64,000 nucleotides of DNA from Streptomyces bluensis (GCF_014650715.1 NZ_BMVM01000002.1:868001-932000), one strand, 5' to 3'; counted from the first letter of the stretch, positions 46,792 through 56,576 are shown. Numbers and translations: made by a program. Notes: generated from the letters alone by a model not told the origin.

Positions 46792-47604
46792 ATGCGCCAG
46801 TACTCGCCGGACCTGACCCCGCCGTGGAAGAAGCCCAAGCCCGCACCGGAGGTCCCGGCCGATCCCGGGCTGGTGGTGGAGGAGCCGGTGACCGGCTTCT
46901 GTGGTGCGGTGATCCGCTGCGAGGCGGGCACGGTGACGTTGGAGGACCGCTTCGGCAAGCACCGGGTGTTTCCGCTGGAGCCGCGGGGGTTTCTGCTGGA
47001 GGGCCGGGTGGTGACGCTCGTACGGCCGCCGTCGGGCCCTGTCCGTGCCACCCGCACGGCATCCGGCTCGGTCGCCGTCCCTGGCGCACGCGCGCGTGTG
47101 GCCCGTGCCGGGCGCATCTACGTGGAGGGCCGCCACGACGCGGAGCTCGTCGAGAAGGTGTGGGGCGACGATCTGCGCATCGAGGGCGTGGTCGTGGAGT
47201 ACCTGGAGGGCGTGGACGACCTGCCGTCGATCGTGGCCGACTTCGCGCCCGGACCGGACGCGCGCCTGGGGGTGCTGGTGGACCACTTGGTGCCGGGGTC
47301 GAAGGAGTGGCGCATCGCGGAGTCGGTGACGAGCGAGCACGCGTTGGTGGTGGGCCATCCGTACATCGACATCTGGGAGGCGGTGAAGCCGGCGTCGGTG
47401 GGCATCCCGGAGTGGCCACGGGTGCCGCGTGGGCAGGACTGGAAGTCGGGGGTGTGCCGGGCGCTCGGGTGGCGGGTGACGAACACCGGGGAGGCGTGGC
47501 AGCGGATCCTCGGCTCGGTGCGCTCTTACAAGGACCTGGAGCCGGAGTTGCTGGGGCGGGTGGAGGAGTTGATCGACTTCGTTACGGGTAGCGGTGGGGC
47601 CTGA
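46792..47604 (+). CDS. DUF3097 domain protein
   Basis: 270 residues of the actinobacterial DUF3097 family. N-terminus PDLTPPWKKPKP, an SH3-like barrel with AVIRCEAGTVTLEDRFGKHRVFPLEPRGFLLEG, then a part that reads RIYVEGRHDAELVEKVWGDDLR and GVLVDHLVPGSKEWRI. The VEGRHDAELV and VDH motifs resemble TOPRIM or OLD-type nuclease signatures (E, then D). ATG at 46792. It overlaps the convergent Uma2 gene by 23 bases. Function unknown. Confidence 0.88.
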   Translation: MRQYSPDLTPPWKKPKPAPEVPADPGLVVEEPVTGFCGAVIRCEAGTVTLEDRFGKHRVFPLEPRGFLLEGRVVTLVRPPSGPVRATRTASGSVAVPGARARVARAGRIYVEGRHDAELVEKVWGDDLRIEGVVVEYLEGVDDLPSIVADFAPGPDARLGVLVDHLVPGSKEWRIAESVTSEHALVVGHPYIDIWEAVKPASVGIPEWPRVPRGQDWKSGVCRALGWRVTNTGEAWQRILGSVRSYKDLEPELLGRVEELIDFVTGSGGA

Positions 47605-48172
47605 CCTTTGCGAAGGTGCCGAATTCGCTGGTGTCAAGCTCGATTTCGAGGGGCTCCAGGGGGGTGAGGTCGCCGAATTTGGTGATCCGCTGGCGTCGGT
47701 AGTCCGCGTAATCTCCGTTACCCGTGGGCTCGGTGAGAAGTACGCACTGGGCCATGACCGGATCGATGATCAGGTAGGCGGGGACCTTCGCTGCGGCATA
47801 GATCGAGCGCTTGACGCTGTAGTCCCGATCGACGCTGGTCTTGGAAACAACCTCAACCAACATCGTGATGATTTCGGAAGGCATCAGCCTCCCGTGGTCC
47901 GGGCCGATGCCGCGCTCGATCACCACAAGGTCCGGCTGTGGCTCACTCGTCTGTTCGAGGATCGCGATGTCCTGGGTCTGAAGTCTCCTCCAGCGGCGCC
48001 GGGGGATCTGATCCTGGATCGCCTCCACGATGTCATTGTGGATCACGTCCGGCCCCGCCATCATCACGATTTCCCCCCGGAGGAGCTCGACCTTGAATCC
48101 TTCGGGAACCTCAAGGTTCTCGAAGATCTCCACGATGCCGGTGGTCATCCGTCGGTCGTCCACAGCGGTCAT
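47582..48172 (-). CDS. Uma2-family PD-(D/E)XK nuclease-like protein
   Basis: 196 residues. The Uma2 (DUF820) core is VELLRGEIVMMAGPDVIHN, PQPDLVVIERG, MLVEVVSKTSVDRDYSVKRSIYAAAKVPAYLIID. The D and E-V-V residues correspond to the nuclease-like active site. Streptomycetes carry many paralogues of unknown role. ATG at 48172 with GGAGGCTGCGGAG upstream. It converges on and overlaps the DUF3097 gene by 23 bases. Confidence 0.92.
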   Translation of the reverse strand: MTAVDDRRMTTGIVEIFENLEVPEGFKVELLRGEIVMMAGPDVIHNDIVEAIQDQIPRRRWRRLQTQDIAILEQTSEPQPDLVVIERGIGPDHGRLMPSEIITMLVEVVSKTSVDRDYSVKRSIYAAAKVPAYLIIDPVMAQCVLLTEPTGNGDYADYRRQRITKFGDLTPLEPLEIELDTSEFGTFAKVRPHRYP

Positions 48173-48274
48173 CTCCGCAGCCTCCGGTTTCCGCCACCCC
48201 GATTTACGGCAGCAGCCTACGAGACAGGTTAGGGACCGAACCGGCGTTCCGCACCGATTCACCCGCCGGAGTGA

Positions 48275-49507
48275 TCAGTCCACCAGGTCCCGCACTACCG
48301 CATCCGCCAGCAACCGACCCCGCAGCGTCAGTGCCGCACGCCCCTCCTCGTACGGCCCGCCCTCCAGCAGCCCGTCCCCGAGCGCCCGCCGCGAAGCCGC
48401 CAGCCCCTCCTCCCGCAGCAACTCCAGCGGCACCCCTTCCCGCAACCGCACCTCCAGCAGAATCCGCTCGACCCTCCGGTCCTCCTCCGCGAGGACCTCG
48501 CGCCCGGCGCCCGGCGAACGGCCCGCCGCCAGCGCCGCCGCATACGCCCCCGGGTGCTTCACGTTCCACCAGCGCACGCCGCCCACGTGCGAGTGCGCTC
48601 CCGGGCCCGCGCCCCACCAGTCGGCGCCGCGCCAGTACAGCTCGTTGTGGAGGCAGCGGCCCGCGGTGGACGTGGCCCAGTTCGAGACCTCGTACCAGGA
48701 GAAGCCCGCCGCGGACAGGGTCTCCTCCGCGATCAGGTAGCGGTCCGCGTGGACGTCGTCGTCCGTCATCGGGACCTCGCCCCGGCGGATGCGCCGTGCG
48801 AGCTGGGTGCCCTCCTCCACGATCAGCGCGTACGCCGACACGTGGTCCGGTCCGGCTCCGATCGCCGCGTCCAGGGAGGCCCGCCAGTCGTCGTCCGACT
48901 CTCCGGGGGTGCCGTAGATCAGGTCGAGGTTGATGTGCTCGAAGCCCGCCGCGCGGGCCTCGGCGACGCACCGCTCGGGGCGGCCGGGGGTGTGGGTGCG
49001 GTCCAGGACCCGCAGCACGTGCTGCCGGGCGCTCTGCATGCCGAAGGAGATCCGGTTGAAGCCGCCCGCCCTCAGCGTGTCGAGATACGCCGGGTCCACC
49101 GACTCCGGGTTGGCCTCGGTGGTGACCTCCGCGTCGTCCGCGAGCCCGAACTCGTCCCGGATCGCCCCCAGCATCCGTACGAGGTCGCCGGCGGCGAGCA
49201 GCGTGGGCGTGCCGCCGCCGACGAAGACCGTGCGGACGGGGCGCGGGTCGTCGCCGAGCACCTTGCGGGCCAGGCGGATCTCGTCGATCAGGGTCTCGGC
49301 ATAGTTGTCGCGGGAGGCGAGGACCCCGCCCGTGCCGCGCAGTTCGGTCGCCGTGTAGGTGTTGAAGTCGCAGTAGCCGCAGCGGGTCGCGCAGTACGGG
49401 ACGTGCAGGTAGAACCCGAGGGGCCGGTCCGCGGCCCCGGTCAGGGCGTGCGCGGGCAGTGCCCCGTCGTCGGGGACGGGCTCGCCGTCGGGGAGTGCGG
49501 AAGGCAT
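48275..49507 (-). CDS. hemW: Radical SAM heme chaperone HemW
   Basis: 410 residues. The radical-SAM cluster motif is CATRCGYC (C-x3-C-x2-C) in YLHVPYCATRCGYCDF, followed by VFVGGGTPTLL, SFGMQSARQHVLRVLDR and the HemW C-terminal domain. HemW inserts heme and was formerly called HemN; the Arg/Cys features of coproporphyrinogen oxidase are absent. Starts ATG 49507 or ATG 49516; I use the first. Confidence 0.93.
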   Translation of the reverse strand: MPSALPDGEPVPDDGALPAHALTGAADRPLGFYLHVPYCATRCGYCDFNTYTATELRGTGGVLASRDNYAETLIDEIRLARKVLGDDPRPVRTVFVGGGTPTLLAAGDLVRMLGAIRDEFGLADDAEVTTEANPESVDPAYLDTLRAGGFNRISFGMQSARQHVLRVLDRTHTPGRPERCVAEARAAGFEHINLDLIYGTPGESDDDWRASLDAAIGAGPDHVSAYALIVEEGTQLARRIRRGEVPMTDDDVHADRYLIAEETLSAAGFSWYEVSNWATSTAGRCLHNELYWRGADWWGAGPGAHSHVGGVRWWNVKHPGAYAAALAAGRSPGAGREVLAEEDRRVERILLEVRLREGVPLELLREEGLAASRRALGDGLLEGGPYEEGRAALTLRGRLLADAVVRDLVD

Positions 49508-49542
49508 GCGTTCCATTGTCCAGCACCGGCCACCGTCCCCAG

Positions 49543-49607
49543 GTGCTCACCTCCCCGGCCGTGCTCACCTCCCCGCCGTCCGTCCTCACCTCCCCGCCGT
49601 GCTCACC
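49543..49607. repeat. Tandem repeat of GTGCTCACCTCCCCGCC at the SpoIIE-like gene end
   Basis: Four degenerate copies (units at 49543, 49561, 49582 and 49599). Read on the minus strand each contains GGGGAGGTGAGC, a ribosome-site-like string. The stop of the phosphatase gene (49586) lies inside the array, and hemW starts 36 bases beyond its end. Confidence 0.8.
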
Positions 49608-51601
49608 GGCTCCGCCTGCAACACCAGCAACGCCAGATCGTCCTCCGGAGGCCGCTCGCCGAACTCGTGCACCAACTGCGTGATCCGCTCCGCGATGTGC
49701 TGCGCGTTCAGCCCGGCGCAGTCGGCCAGGGCGACCGCGAGCCCGTCCCCGTCGTCGAACATGACCGATCCGCAGCGCCGCTCGGTCACGCCGTCGGTGA
49801 CACACAGCAGGGTGTCACCGGGGTGCAGGGCGAAGGTCTCGGAGACGTAGGCGGTGTCCTCGATCACACCGAGCAGGGTCTGCGGCTCGGCGGCGGTGCG
49901 TACGTCGCCGTCGGGGCCGAGGACCAGCGGCAGGGGGTGTCCGGCGGAGGCGAGGGTGCACTGGACGCCGCCTTCGTAGGGGACGAGTTCGCCGTACAGG
50001 AGGGACAGGAAGCGGGTCTGCGGGCCCTCGTCGGCGCCGAGGCCGGGGCCGCCGGCCGTGACCAGGGCGCGGGCGGCGGCGTCGGCCGCCTCGGTGGCGT
50101 CGTCGAGGAGGAGCTGGTTGAGGCGGTCGAGGACGTCGGCGACCTGGTAGCCCTCGCGGGCGAGCAACCGCAGCCAGGGCCGGGCGAGCCCGATGACGAC
50201 GGCGGCCTCGGGGCCCTTGCCCTGCACGTCTCCGAGAGCGAAGCACCAGCGGCCGTCGCCCGCCGGGAACAGGTCGTAGAAGTCGCCGCTGGGCCCGCCC
50301 TTGTCACACGGCTCGTACACGAGCGCACTGTGCATCCCGGGGATCTCGGCGACCGCGCCGGGCAGCAGTCCGCGCTGGAGGACCCGGCTGATGGTGGCCT
50401 GGCGGGCGTACTGGCGGGCCGCGCCGATCGCGAGAGCCACGCGGCGGCTGAGGTCCTCGACGAGCCCGGTGACCTCGTCGGCGAAGCGGAGCAGCCCGGC
50501 CCGTCCGATGACGAGTGTGCCCAGCGGCCGTCCGCCCGCGATCAGCCGGTACGCGAGGGCGGTGCCGGTCTCGCCCTCGTCGCCGAGCGCCTCCCCGGGC
50601 CACGCCACGGGCACCGCCCGCGACCGTACGGCCTCCGGCAGCCGGGGCGGGTCCTTCTCCAGCGCGTGGCGCAGGTCCTCGATGCGGTTCTCGCTGACGT
50701 GCCAGACGCGGGCGAGCCGGGGACCCGAGCCGAGGCCGGCCTCGGTGCCGCGCCAGCCCATGCCCTCGTCCTCCAGCCACACCGCGCACCAGTCCGCCAG
50801 GCGGGGCACCAGCAACTGTCCGGCGAGCGCGGCGACCAGGTCCTCGTCGAGCTGCCCCGCCAGCAGGTCGGAGGCCTCGGCGAGGAAGGAGAGGGCGCCG
50901 CGGTTCAGCCACTCCCGGTCGCTCTCCATGGTCCGCCTCGGTGCGGGAGCGAGGACATCGGCGGCGAGCATGTCGGCGGTGATCGTCCCGTGTCCGAAGG
51001 CGGCGTCGGCATCGGCGGCGTACGCCTCGATCTTCTCCTCGACGGTCACGGCCCCGTCGACGGGCAGGCGGGCCCAGACGGTCTTCACTCCGGTGCGGTA
51101 GGTGATGCCCCAGGCGTCGCAGAGCGCGGAGACGAGCCGCAGGCCGCGCCCGTACTCCGGGGTGCCGTAGGAGGGTTCGGTGCCGTGGGGGCGCTCGGTG
51201 CTGTACGGGCGTTCGGCGCCTTCGTCGCGTACGGCGCGCGCGGGGTGGTGGTCGGAGACCTCGACGACGACGTGGGCGGCCTCCTCGTCGGGAGGTTCGG
51301 GGGGCTCCAGACGGCACAGCAGCTCGACGTCCGTGCCCGCGTGCACGACGGCGTTGGTGACCAGTTCGCTGACCACGACCAGCACGTCGTCGACGAGGCG
51401 GTCGGTGAGGGATTCGGCGCCGGGGAGCGCGAGCCCGGCCCACTCGTCCAGTCCTGCGCGGGCGAAGCGGCGGGCGGCGCCGGGCGCGAGCGGGCCGCCG
51501 GGCAGCGACGCGTGGGCGACCGCGCGCCGGTCCGCTCCCTGGTGCGCCGGCGTACCAGGGGCACGAGTCGTCGACTCGCGTTGCGTCGGAATGGCCCCCA
51601 C
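49586..51601 (-). CDS. SpoIIE/PP2C-family serine phosphatase with HATPase and GAF domains
   Basis: 671 residues. Residues about 40-185 are a histidine-kinase-like ATPase domain of the anti-sigma type (VVSELVTNAVVHA, GRGLRLVSALCDAWG). A GAF-like domain follows to about 400, then a SpoIIE PP2C domain (SGDFYDLFPAGDGRWCFALGDVQGKGPEAA, LASAGHPLPLVLG, LLCVTDGVTER, DDLALLVLQA). Such proteins control anti-anti-sigma partners. GTG at 51601 used. Neighbours give no target. Confidence 0.93.
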   Translation of the reverse strand: MGAIPTQRESTTRAPGTPAHQGADRRAVAHASLPGGPLAPGAARRFARAGLDEWAGLALPGAESLTDRLVDDVLVVVSELVTNAVVHAGTDVELLCRLEPPEPPDEEAAHVVVEVSDHHPARAVRDEGAERPYSTERPHGTEPSYGTPEYGRGLRLVSALCDAWGITYRTGVKTVWARLPVDGAVTVEEKIEAYAADADAAFGHGTITADMLAADVLAPAPRRTMESDREWLNRGALSFLAEASDLLAGQLDEDLVAALAGQLLVPRLADWCAVWLEDEGMGWRGTEAGLGSGPRLARVWHVSENRIEDLRHALEKDPPRLPEAVRSRAVPVAWPGEALGDEGETGTALAYRLIAGGRPLGTLVIGRAGLLRFADEVTGLVEDLSRRVALAIGAARQYARQATISRVLQRGLLPGAVAEIPGMHSALVYEPCDKGGPSGDFYDLFPAGDGRWCFALGDVQGKGPEAAVVIGLARPWLRLLAREGYQVADVLDRLNQLLLDDATEAADAAARALVTAGGPGLGADEGPQTRFLSLLYGELVPYEGGVQCTLASAGHPLPLVLGPDGDVRTAAEPQTLLGVIEDTAYVSETFALHPGDTLLCVTDGVTERRCGSVMFDDGDGLAVALADCAGLNAQHIAERITQLVHEFGERPPEDDLALLVLQAEPVSTAGR

Positions 51602-51747
51602 TGTGCGGCTCCCGGAGCAGTTCGACGAATAGATCTCAGGCGGCAGGGACAGAGTGACAGACCGGCCACGCCCATAAGCGCCGAGTTACCGAAGTGGGCC
51701 ACCATGGGTGAGAACAGTGCTACGCGGGTGCTCGAAGACGGTCAGAA

Positions 51748-51895
51748 AGAGGGGCGGATTCGGGCATCAAGAGGGGCAGATTCGGGCATCCGATCTGCGC
51801 GCCCCCGCCCGTGGTGATGGCCGCGGGCATCGCAAAGGCGGCATCGCGAAGGGGGATTGCAAAGCGGGCATCGCGAAGGGGCGCATCGCAAAGGG
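51748..51895. repeat. Direct and tandem repeats in the 361-bp gap before the acyl-CoA synthetase
   Basis: A 22-bp direct repeat (AGAGGGGC-A/G-GATTCGGGCATC) is followed, from about 51825, by five 15-bp-like units of the form GGCATCGC-A/G-AAGGGG. The gap 51602-51962 holds no convincing gene; a 37-residue ATG frame from 51703 lacks a ribosome site. Confidence 0.7.
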
Positions 51896-51927
51896 GCGCG
51901 GGGCCGCATCGATGTGCGGCCCCGCGC
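51896..51927. terminator. Strong hairpin terminator after the acyl-CoA synthetase gene
   Basis: Perfect 13-bp arms GCGCGGGGCCGCA / TGCGGCCCCGCGC with a 6-base loop (TCGATG), 36 bases beyond the stop at 51963 on the minus strand. Confidence 0.85.
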
Positions 51928-51962
51928 GATGGGGTCCCCTGTTCGAGCAAGCCGTCTCCCGG

Positions 51963-53840
51963 CTACGCCTCCCTGGCGCCCGCGTACATCTCCTCGATCA
52001 GGTGCTTGTACTCCCGCTCCACCACCGGCCGCTTCAACTTCAGGCTCGGCGTCAGCTCACCGTGCTCCACGTCCAGATCCCGGGGCAGGAGACGGAACTT
52101 CTTGACGGTCTGCCACCGCTGAAGGCCCGCGTTGAGCCGCCGCACGTAGCCGTCGATCAGCTCGACCGTCGCGGGCGAGGCGACGACGTCCTCGTACGAC
52201 TTGCCGCCCATGCCGTTCTCCTTGGCCCAGCCGAGGAGGGCCGGCTCGTCGAGGGCGATGAGCGCGGAGCAGAAGTTGCGGTCGGCACCGATCACCATGA
52301 CGTTGGACACGAACGGGCACAGGGCCTTGAACTGGCCCTCGACCTCGGTCGGCGCGATGTACTTGCCACCGGAGGTCTTGAACAGGTCCTTCTTGCGGTC
52401 GGTGATGCGCAGGTAGCCGTCGGGCGAGAGTTCGCCGATGTCGCCGGTGTGGAACCAGCCGTCGGGCTCCAGGACTTCGGCGGTCTGCTCCGGCAGCTTG
52501 TGGTAGCCCTCCATGATTCCCGGACCGCGCAGCAGGATCTCGCCGTCGTCGGCGATGCGCACCTCGCAGCCGGGCAGCGGCTTGCCGACCGTGCCGGTCC
52601 GGTACGCCTCACCGGGGTTGACGAAGGACGCGGCGGACGACTCCGTGAGGCCGTAGCCCTCCAGGATGTGGATGCCCGCGCCGGCGAAGAAGAAGCCGAT
52701 CTCGGGGGCCAGCGCGACGGACCCGGAGACACAGGCCCGCAGACGTCCGCCGAAGGCCTCGCGCAGCTTCTTGAAGACCAGCGCGTCCGCGACCGCGTGC
52801 TTGGCTCCCAGCCCGAACGGCACCGAGGCACTGCCGGTGCGCCGGAAGTTGTCCTGGCTGACCTTGGCGTACTCGCGTGCGACCTGCGCCGCCCACTGGA
52901 AGATCCTGTACTTGGCGGGCCCGCCCGCGCGGGCCTTGGCGGCGACTCCGTTGTAGACCTTCTCGAAGACGCGCGGCACGGCGGCCATGTACGTCGGCTG
53001 GACGACCGGCAGGTTCTCGATGATCTTGTCCACGCGGCCGTCGACCGCGGTGACGTGCCCGACCTCGATCTGCCCGGAGGTGAGCACCTTGCCGAAGACA
53101 TGGGCGAGCGGCAGCCACAGGTACTGCACGTCCTCGGCGCTGATCAGGCCCGTCGCGGCGATCGCCTTCGCCATGTACGACCAGTTGTCGTGCGGGAGGC
53201 GGACGCCCTTGGGACGGCCCGTGGTGCCCGAGGTGTAGATGAGGGTGGCGAGTTGCTCGGAGGTGATCGCGCCGACCTTCTTCTTGATCAGGTCGGGATT
53301 CTTCTCCAGGTACGCGGCGCCGCGCTCCTCCAGCTCGGCGAGCGAGAGGGTCCAGTCCTCGGAGAGGTCCGCGCCGGCCGGGTCGATGACGACGACATGG
53401 GTCAGGTCGGGCAGCTCGGCCCGCTTCTCCCGGGCCTTGGCCAGCTGCGCGGCGTCCTCCGCGACGAGAATCCTGCTCTCGGAGTCGGACAGGATGAACG
53501 CGGACTCGTCGGCGTTCGTCGACGGGTAGACGGTCGTGGTGGCGGCGCCCGCGCACATGATGCCGAGGTCGGCGAGGATCCACTCGACCCGGGTGGCGGA
53601 GGCTAGGGCGACACGCTGCTCCGGCTGCACGCCCAGCTCGATCAGTCCGGCCGCGATGGCGTGAACCCGCTCGGCGGCCTGCGCCCAGCTGAGCGACTTC
53701 CAGTCGTCCGGACCGGTGTGGGAGGACGAGGGCACGGGGTAGCGGTAGGCCTCCGCGTCGGGCGTGGCCGCCACGCGCTCCAGGAAGAGGGCCGCCACGG
53801 ACGGCGGACGGTTCTCGATCAGGGTCAGTGTGTCGCTCAC
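51963..53840 (-). CDS. Long-chain acyl-CoA synthetase (AMP-forming)
   Basis: 625 residues. AMP-binding motif YTSGTTGRPKGV, the A5-type YGLTESSA, and A8-like GWFHTGDIGELSPDGYLRITDRKKDLFKTSGGKY. Long-chain FadD-like enzymes activate fatty acids to acyl-CoA. GTG at 53840 is chosen with GGAGGATGTC immediately upstream. A palindrome near 53901 may be a TetR-type operator. Confidence 0.93.
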   Translation of the reverse strand: MSDTLTLIENRPPSVAALFLERVAATPDAEAYRYPVPSSSHTGPDDWKSLSWAQAAERVHAIAAGLIELGVQPEQRVALASATRVEWILADLGIMCAGAATTTVYPSTNADESAFILSDSESRILVAEDAAQLAKAREKRAELPDLTHVVVIDPAGADLSEDWTLSLAELEERGAAYLEKNPDLIKKKVGAITSEQLATLIYTSGTTGRPKGVRLPHDNWSYMAKAIAATGLISAEDVQYLWLPLAHVFGKVLTSGQIEVGHVTAVDGRVDKIIENLPVVQPTYMAAVPRVFEKVYNGVAAKARAGGPAKYRIFQWAAQVAREYAKVSQDNFRRTGSASVPFGLGAKHAVADALVFKKLREAFGGRLRACVSGSVALAPEIGFFFAGAGIHILEGYGLTESSAASFVNPGEAYRTGTVGKPLPGCEVRIADDGEILLRGPGIMEGYHKLPEQTAEVLEPDGWFHTGDIGELSPDGYLRITDRKKDLFKTSGGKYIAPTEVEGQFKALCPFVSNVMVIGADRNFCSALIALDEPALLGWAKENGMGGKSYEDVVASPATVELIDGYVRRLNAGLQRWQTVKKFRLLPRDLDVEHGELTPSLKLKRPVVEREYKHLIEEMYAGAREA

Positions 53841-53896
53841 GACATCCTCCGGGGCCCGCGACTGTGCGGTATGCGGCTGGCTCAAAGCGGCTGTTG

Positions 53897-53913
53897 TTTA
53901 ACTCGCGAGTAAC
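53897..53913. promoter_or_regulatory. Palindrome around ACTCGCGAGT upstream of the acyl-CoA synthetase gene
   Basis: ACTCGCGAGT is a perfect 10-bp palindrome with a near-symmetric TTA/TAA flank, 61 to 70 bases before the GTG. A minus-strand TACTCT -10-like box lies just upstream. The position fits a repressor site of the TetR type, such as fatty-acid-responsive regulators, but the regulator is unknown. Confidence 0.45.
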
Positions 53914-54005
53914 CATCGAGTGGTGATCAGAGTAGAGCGCGGCTGCCCGGTGCGTAAGGGGGCGGCGCCCTGTCACTTCTCCCGGACAACTCCTACGGAG
54001 AGCGA

Positions 54006-54050
54006 CCCTACGCGCACGTAGGGCCCGCCGCGCCGAAACGCGACGGGCCC
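54006..54050. terminator. Paired hairpins in the gap between lepA and the acyl-CoA synthetase
   Basis: CCCTACG-CGCA-CGTAGGG (54006-54023) and GGGCCCG-C-CGCG / CGCG-A-CGGGCCC (54021-54050) overlap by three bases and could alternate. The rest of 53841-54305 holds C-rich tandem motifs (TGCCCGCGTCC, CGCCCCTGCTTCC) and no convincing gene. They probably end lepA transcription, although 256 bases after its stop. Confidence 0.5.
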
Positions 54051-54305
54051 GCCTTCCGCCCGGACCTTGCCCCGGAACCTGCCCGCGTCCTGCCCGCGCG
54101 CCGCCCTGGTTTTGCCCGCGTACTGCCCGGGTTCTGCCCGCGTCCTGCCCAGGTTTCCGCGGGTAACAGGTGTTTGTGCCGGCAGGGCACGGAGCCTCGC
54201 GGAGGCGGGCGACGCACCCTTCGCGCCCCCGCTTCCCGCCCCTGCTTCCCGCTTCTACTTCCTGCCCTTTGCGCCCCTGCTTCCTGCCTTTTCCGCCCTT
54301 GCTCC

Positions 54306-56174
54306 TTACTTCTTGCTCTTCGCGGACCCGCCGCCGTCGTCGCTGGACAGCACGGCGATGAAGGCCTCTTGCGGAACCTCCACAGAGCCCACCATCTTCA
54401 TCCGCTTCTTGCCTTCCTTCTGCTTCTCCAGCAGCTTCCGCTTACGGGAGATGTCGCCGCCGTAGCACTTGGCGAGGACGTCCTTGCGGATGGCGCGAAT
54501 GGTCTCGCGGGCGATGACCCGGGAGCCGATGGCCGCCTGGACGGGCACCTCGAATGCCTGCCGAGGGATCAGCTCCTTGAGCTTGGCGACGAGCCGCACC
54601 CCGTAGGCGTACGCCTGGTCGCGGTGCGTGATCGCGGAGAAGGCGTCCACCTTGTCGCCGTGCAGCAGGATGTCGACCTTGACCAGGCTGGACGTCTGCT
54701 CGCCGGTGGGCTCGTAGTCGAGGGAGGCGTAGCCGCGGGTCTTGGACTTCAGCTGGTCGAAGAAGTCGAAGACGATCTCGGCGAGCGGGAGGGTGTAGCG
54801 GATCTCGACGCGGTCCTCGGAGAGGTAGTCCATGCCGAGGAGGGTGCCGCGCCGGGTCTGGCACAGCTCCATGATCGAGCCGATGAACTCGCTCGGGGCG
54901 AGGATCGTGGCGCGTACGACCGGCTCGTACACCTCGTTGATCTTGCCCTCGGGAAACTCGCTCGGGTTGGTGACCGTGTGCTCGGTGCCGTCCTCCATGA
55001 CCACGCGGTAGACCACGTTCGGCGCGGTGGCGATGAGGTCGAGCCCGAACTCCCGCTCAAGCCGCTCGCGGATGACGTCGAGGTGCAGCAGCCCGAGGAA
55101 GCCGACGCGGAAACCGAAGCCGAGGGCGGCGGAGGTCTCCGGCTCGTAGACCAGCGCGGCGTCGTTGAGCTGAAGCTTGTCGAGGGCGTCGCGCAGCTCC
55201 GGGTAGTCGGAGCCGTCGAGGGGGTAAAGGCCGGAGAACACCATCGGCTTGGGGTCCTTGTACCCGCCGAGGGGTTCGGTCGCGCCCTTGCTCAGGCTGG
55301 TGATCGTGTCACCGACCTTGGACTGGCGGACGTCCTTCACACCGGTGATGAGGTAACCCACCTCACCCACCCCGAGGCCGTCGGCACCAAGCATCTCCGG
55401 CGAGTTGGTCCCGATCTCCAGCAGCTCGTGGGTGGCGCCGGTGGACATCATCCGGATCCGCTCACGCTTGTTGAGCTGCCCGTCGACCACTCGCACGTAC
55501 GTCACGACGCCCCGGTAGGAGTCGTACACGGAGTCGAAGATCATGGCCCGAGCGGGCGCGTCCTTGACGCCGACGGGGGCGGGAATCTCGGCGACGACCT
55601 TGTCGAGCAGGGCCTCGACGCCCAGCCCGGTCTTGGCGGAGACCTTCAGCACGTCGTCGGGGTCGCACCCGACGAGATTGCCGAGCTCCTCGGCGAACTT
55701 CTCGGGCTGCGCGGCCGGAAGGTCGATCTTGTTGAGCACCGGGATGATCGTGAGGTCGTTCTCCATCGCCAGATACAGGTTGGCGAGGGTCTGGGCCTCG
55801 ATGCCCTGGGCGGCGTCGACGAGGAGGATGGTGCCCTCGCAGGCCGCGAGCGACCGCGAGACCTCGTAGGTGAAGTCGACGTGCCCGGGGGTGTCGATCA
55901 TGTTGAGGATGTGCGGGTTGCCGGCGTCGTGGGTCGGGGCCCACGGCAACCGCACCGCCTGGGACTTGATCGTGATGCCGCGCTCGCGCTCGATGTCCAT
56001 GCGGTCGAGGTACTGGGCGCGCATCTGCCGCTGCTCGACCACACCGGTCAGCTGGAGCATCCGGTCGGCGAGCGTGGACTTGCCGTGGTCGATGTGCGCG
56101 ATGATGCAGAAGTTGCGGATCAGCGCCGGGTCGGTACGGCTGGGCTCAGGCACATGGCTAGGGATCGCGGGCAC
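54306..56174 (-). CDS. lepA: Elongation factor 4 (LepA)
   Basis: 622 residues. G1 [15 protein letters not shown]3 [16 protein letters not shown]4 NKIDLP, and the LepA-specific C-terminus ([24 protein letters not shown]). It is a translational GTPase acting on stalled or initiating ribosomes. GTG at 56174 (reads [16 protein letters not shown]) is chosen with AGGA 6 bases upstream. Divergent from rpsT, as in many actinobacteria. Confidence 0.97.
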   Translation of the reverse strand: MPAIPSHVPEPSRTDPALIRNFCIIAHIDHGKSTLADRMLQLTGVVEQRQMRAQYLDRMDIERERGITIKSQAVRLPWAPTHDAGNPHILNMIDTPGHVDFTYEVSRSLAACEGTILLVDAAQGIEAQTLANLYLAMENDLTIIPVLNKIDLPAAQPEKFAEELGNLVGCDPDDVLKVSAKTGLGVEALLDKVVAEIPAPVGVKDAPARAMIFDSVYDSYRGVVTYVRVVDGQLNKRERIRMMSTGATHELLEIGTNSPEMLGADGLGVGEVGYLITGVKDVRQSKVGDTITSLSKGATEPLGGYKDPKPMVFSGLYPLDGSDYPELRDALDKLQLNDAALVYEPETSAALGFGFRVGFLGLLHLDVIRERLEREFGLDLIATAPNVVYRVVMEDGTEHTVTNPSEFPEGKINEVYEPVVRATILAPSEFIGSIMELCQTRRGTLLGMDYLSEDRVEIRYTLPLAEIVFDFFDQLKSKTRGYASLDYEPTGEQTSSLVKVDILLHGDKVDAFSAITHRDQAYAYGVRLVAKLKELIPRQAFEVPVQAAIGSRVIARETIRAIRKDVLAKCYGGDISRKRKLLEKQKEGKKRMKMVGSVEVPQEAFIAVLSSDDGGGSAKSKK

Positions 56175-56409
56175 GCAGGGTCCTGATTCTTGAGGCGTCC
56201 GCAGTGTCTGCGGTCTCGGGTCGGATCGATACGTAGGCTCCATGGTCCCACGGGTGAGGAGTGGAAACCGGTTCGGGCGGCAAGGGGGCGTTCTGACCGG
56301 GCGGGTGGGGGCTGGGGGCCTGGGGCCCTCGGGGTCTTGGTCTGACAGGCGAGGACTCAACGGACGTCTCCATGGATGCCGGGCGGCACTGGTGCGCCGC
56401 GAGACCGGT

Positions 56410-56439
56410 TTGGGTCGGTCGGAACGCGGCTGGTACCGT
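56410..56439 (+). promoter_or_regulatory. Promoter of rpsT
   Basis: TTGGGT (56410-56415) and TACCGT (56434-56439) separated by 18 bases. This leaves a leader of about 130 bases before the rpsT start. The rest of the lepA-rpsT gap (56175-56576) shows no gene. Confidence 0.5.
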
Positions 56440-56576
56440 GAGGGGCTGTGCCTCATGCCCTCTCAGCGCGAGGCGCGATCGGCTCCGCCGGGTCTCCGGC
56501 GGTCCACTCGAAGATCAATCACCGGCGCGTGCGGCGTTGCGACGTCTGGCGTGCCTGAACCTGAAAAGGCTCATTC

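Noticed and set aside
48554..51817. A 1087-residue plus-strand frame opposite hemW and the SpoIIE-like gene
   Set aside because: It reads opposite two clear genes in the minus direction and shows only low-complexity sequence; typical of high-GC antisense frames.
51703..51817. 37-residue ATG frame in the gap before the acyl-CoA synthetase
   Set aside because: No ribosome site, and the C-terminal half is encoded by a direct repeat.
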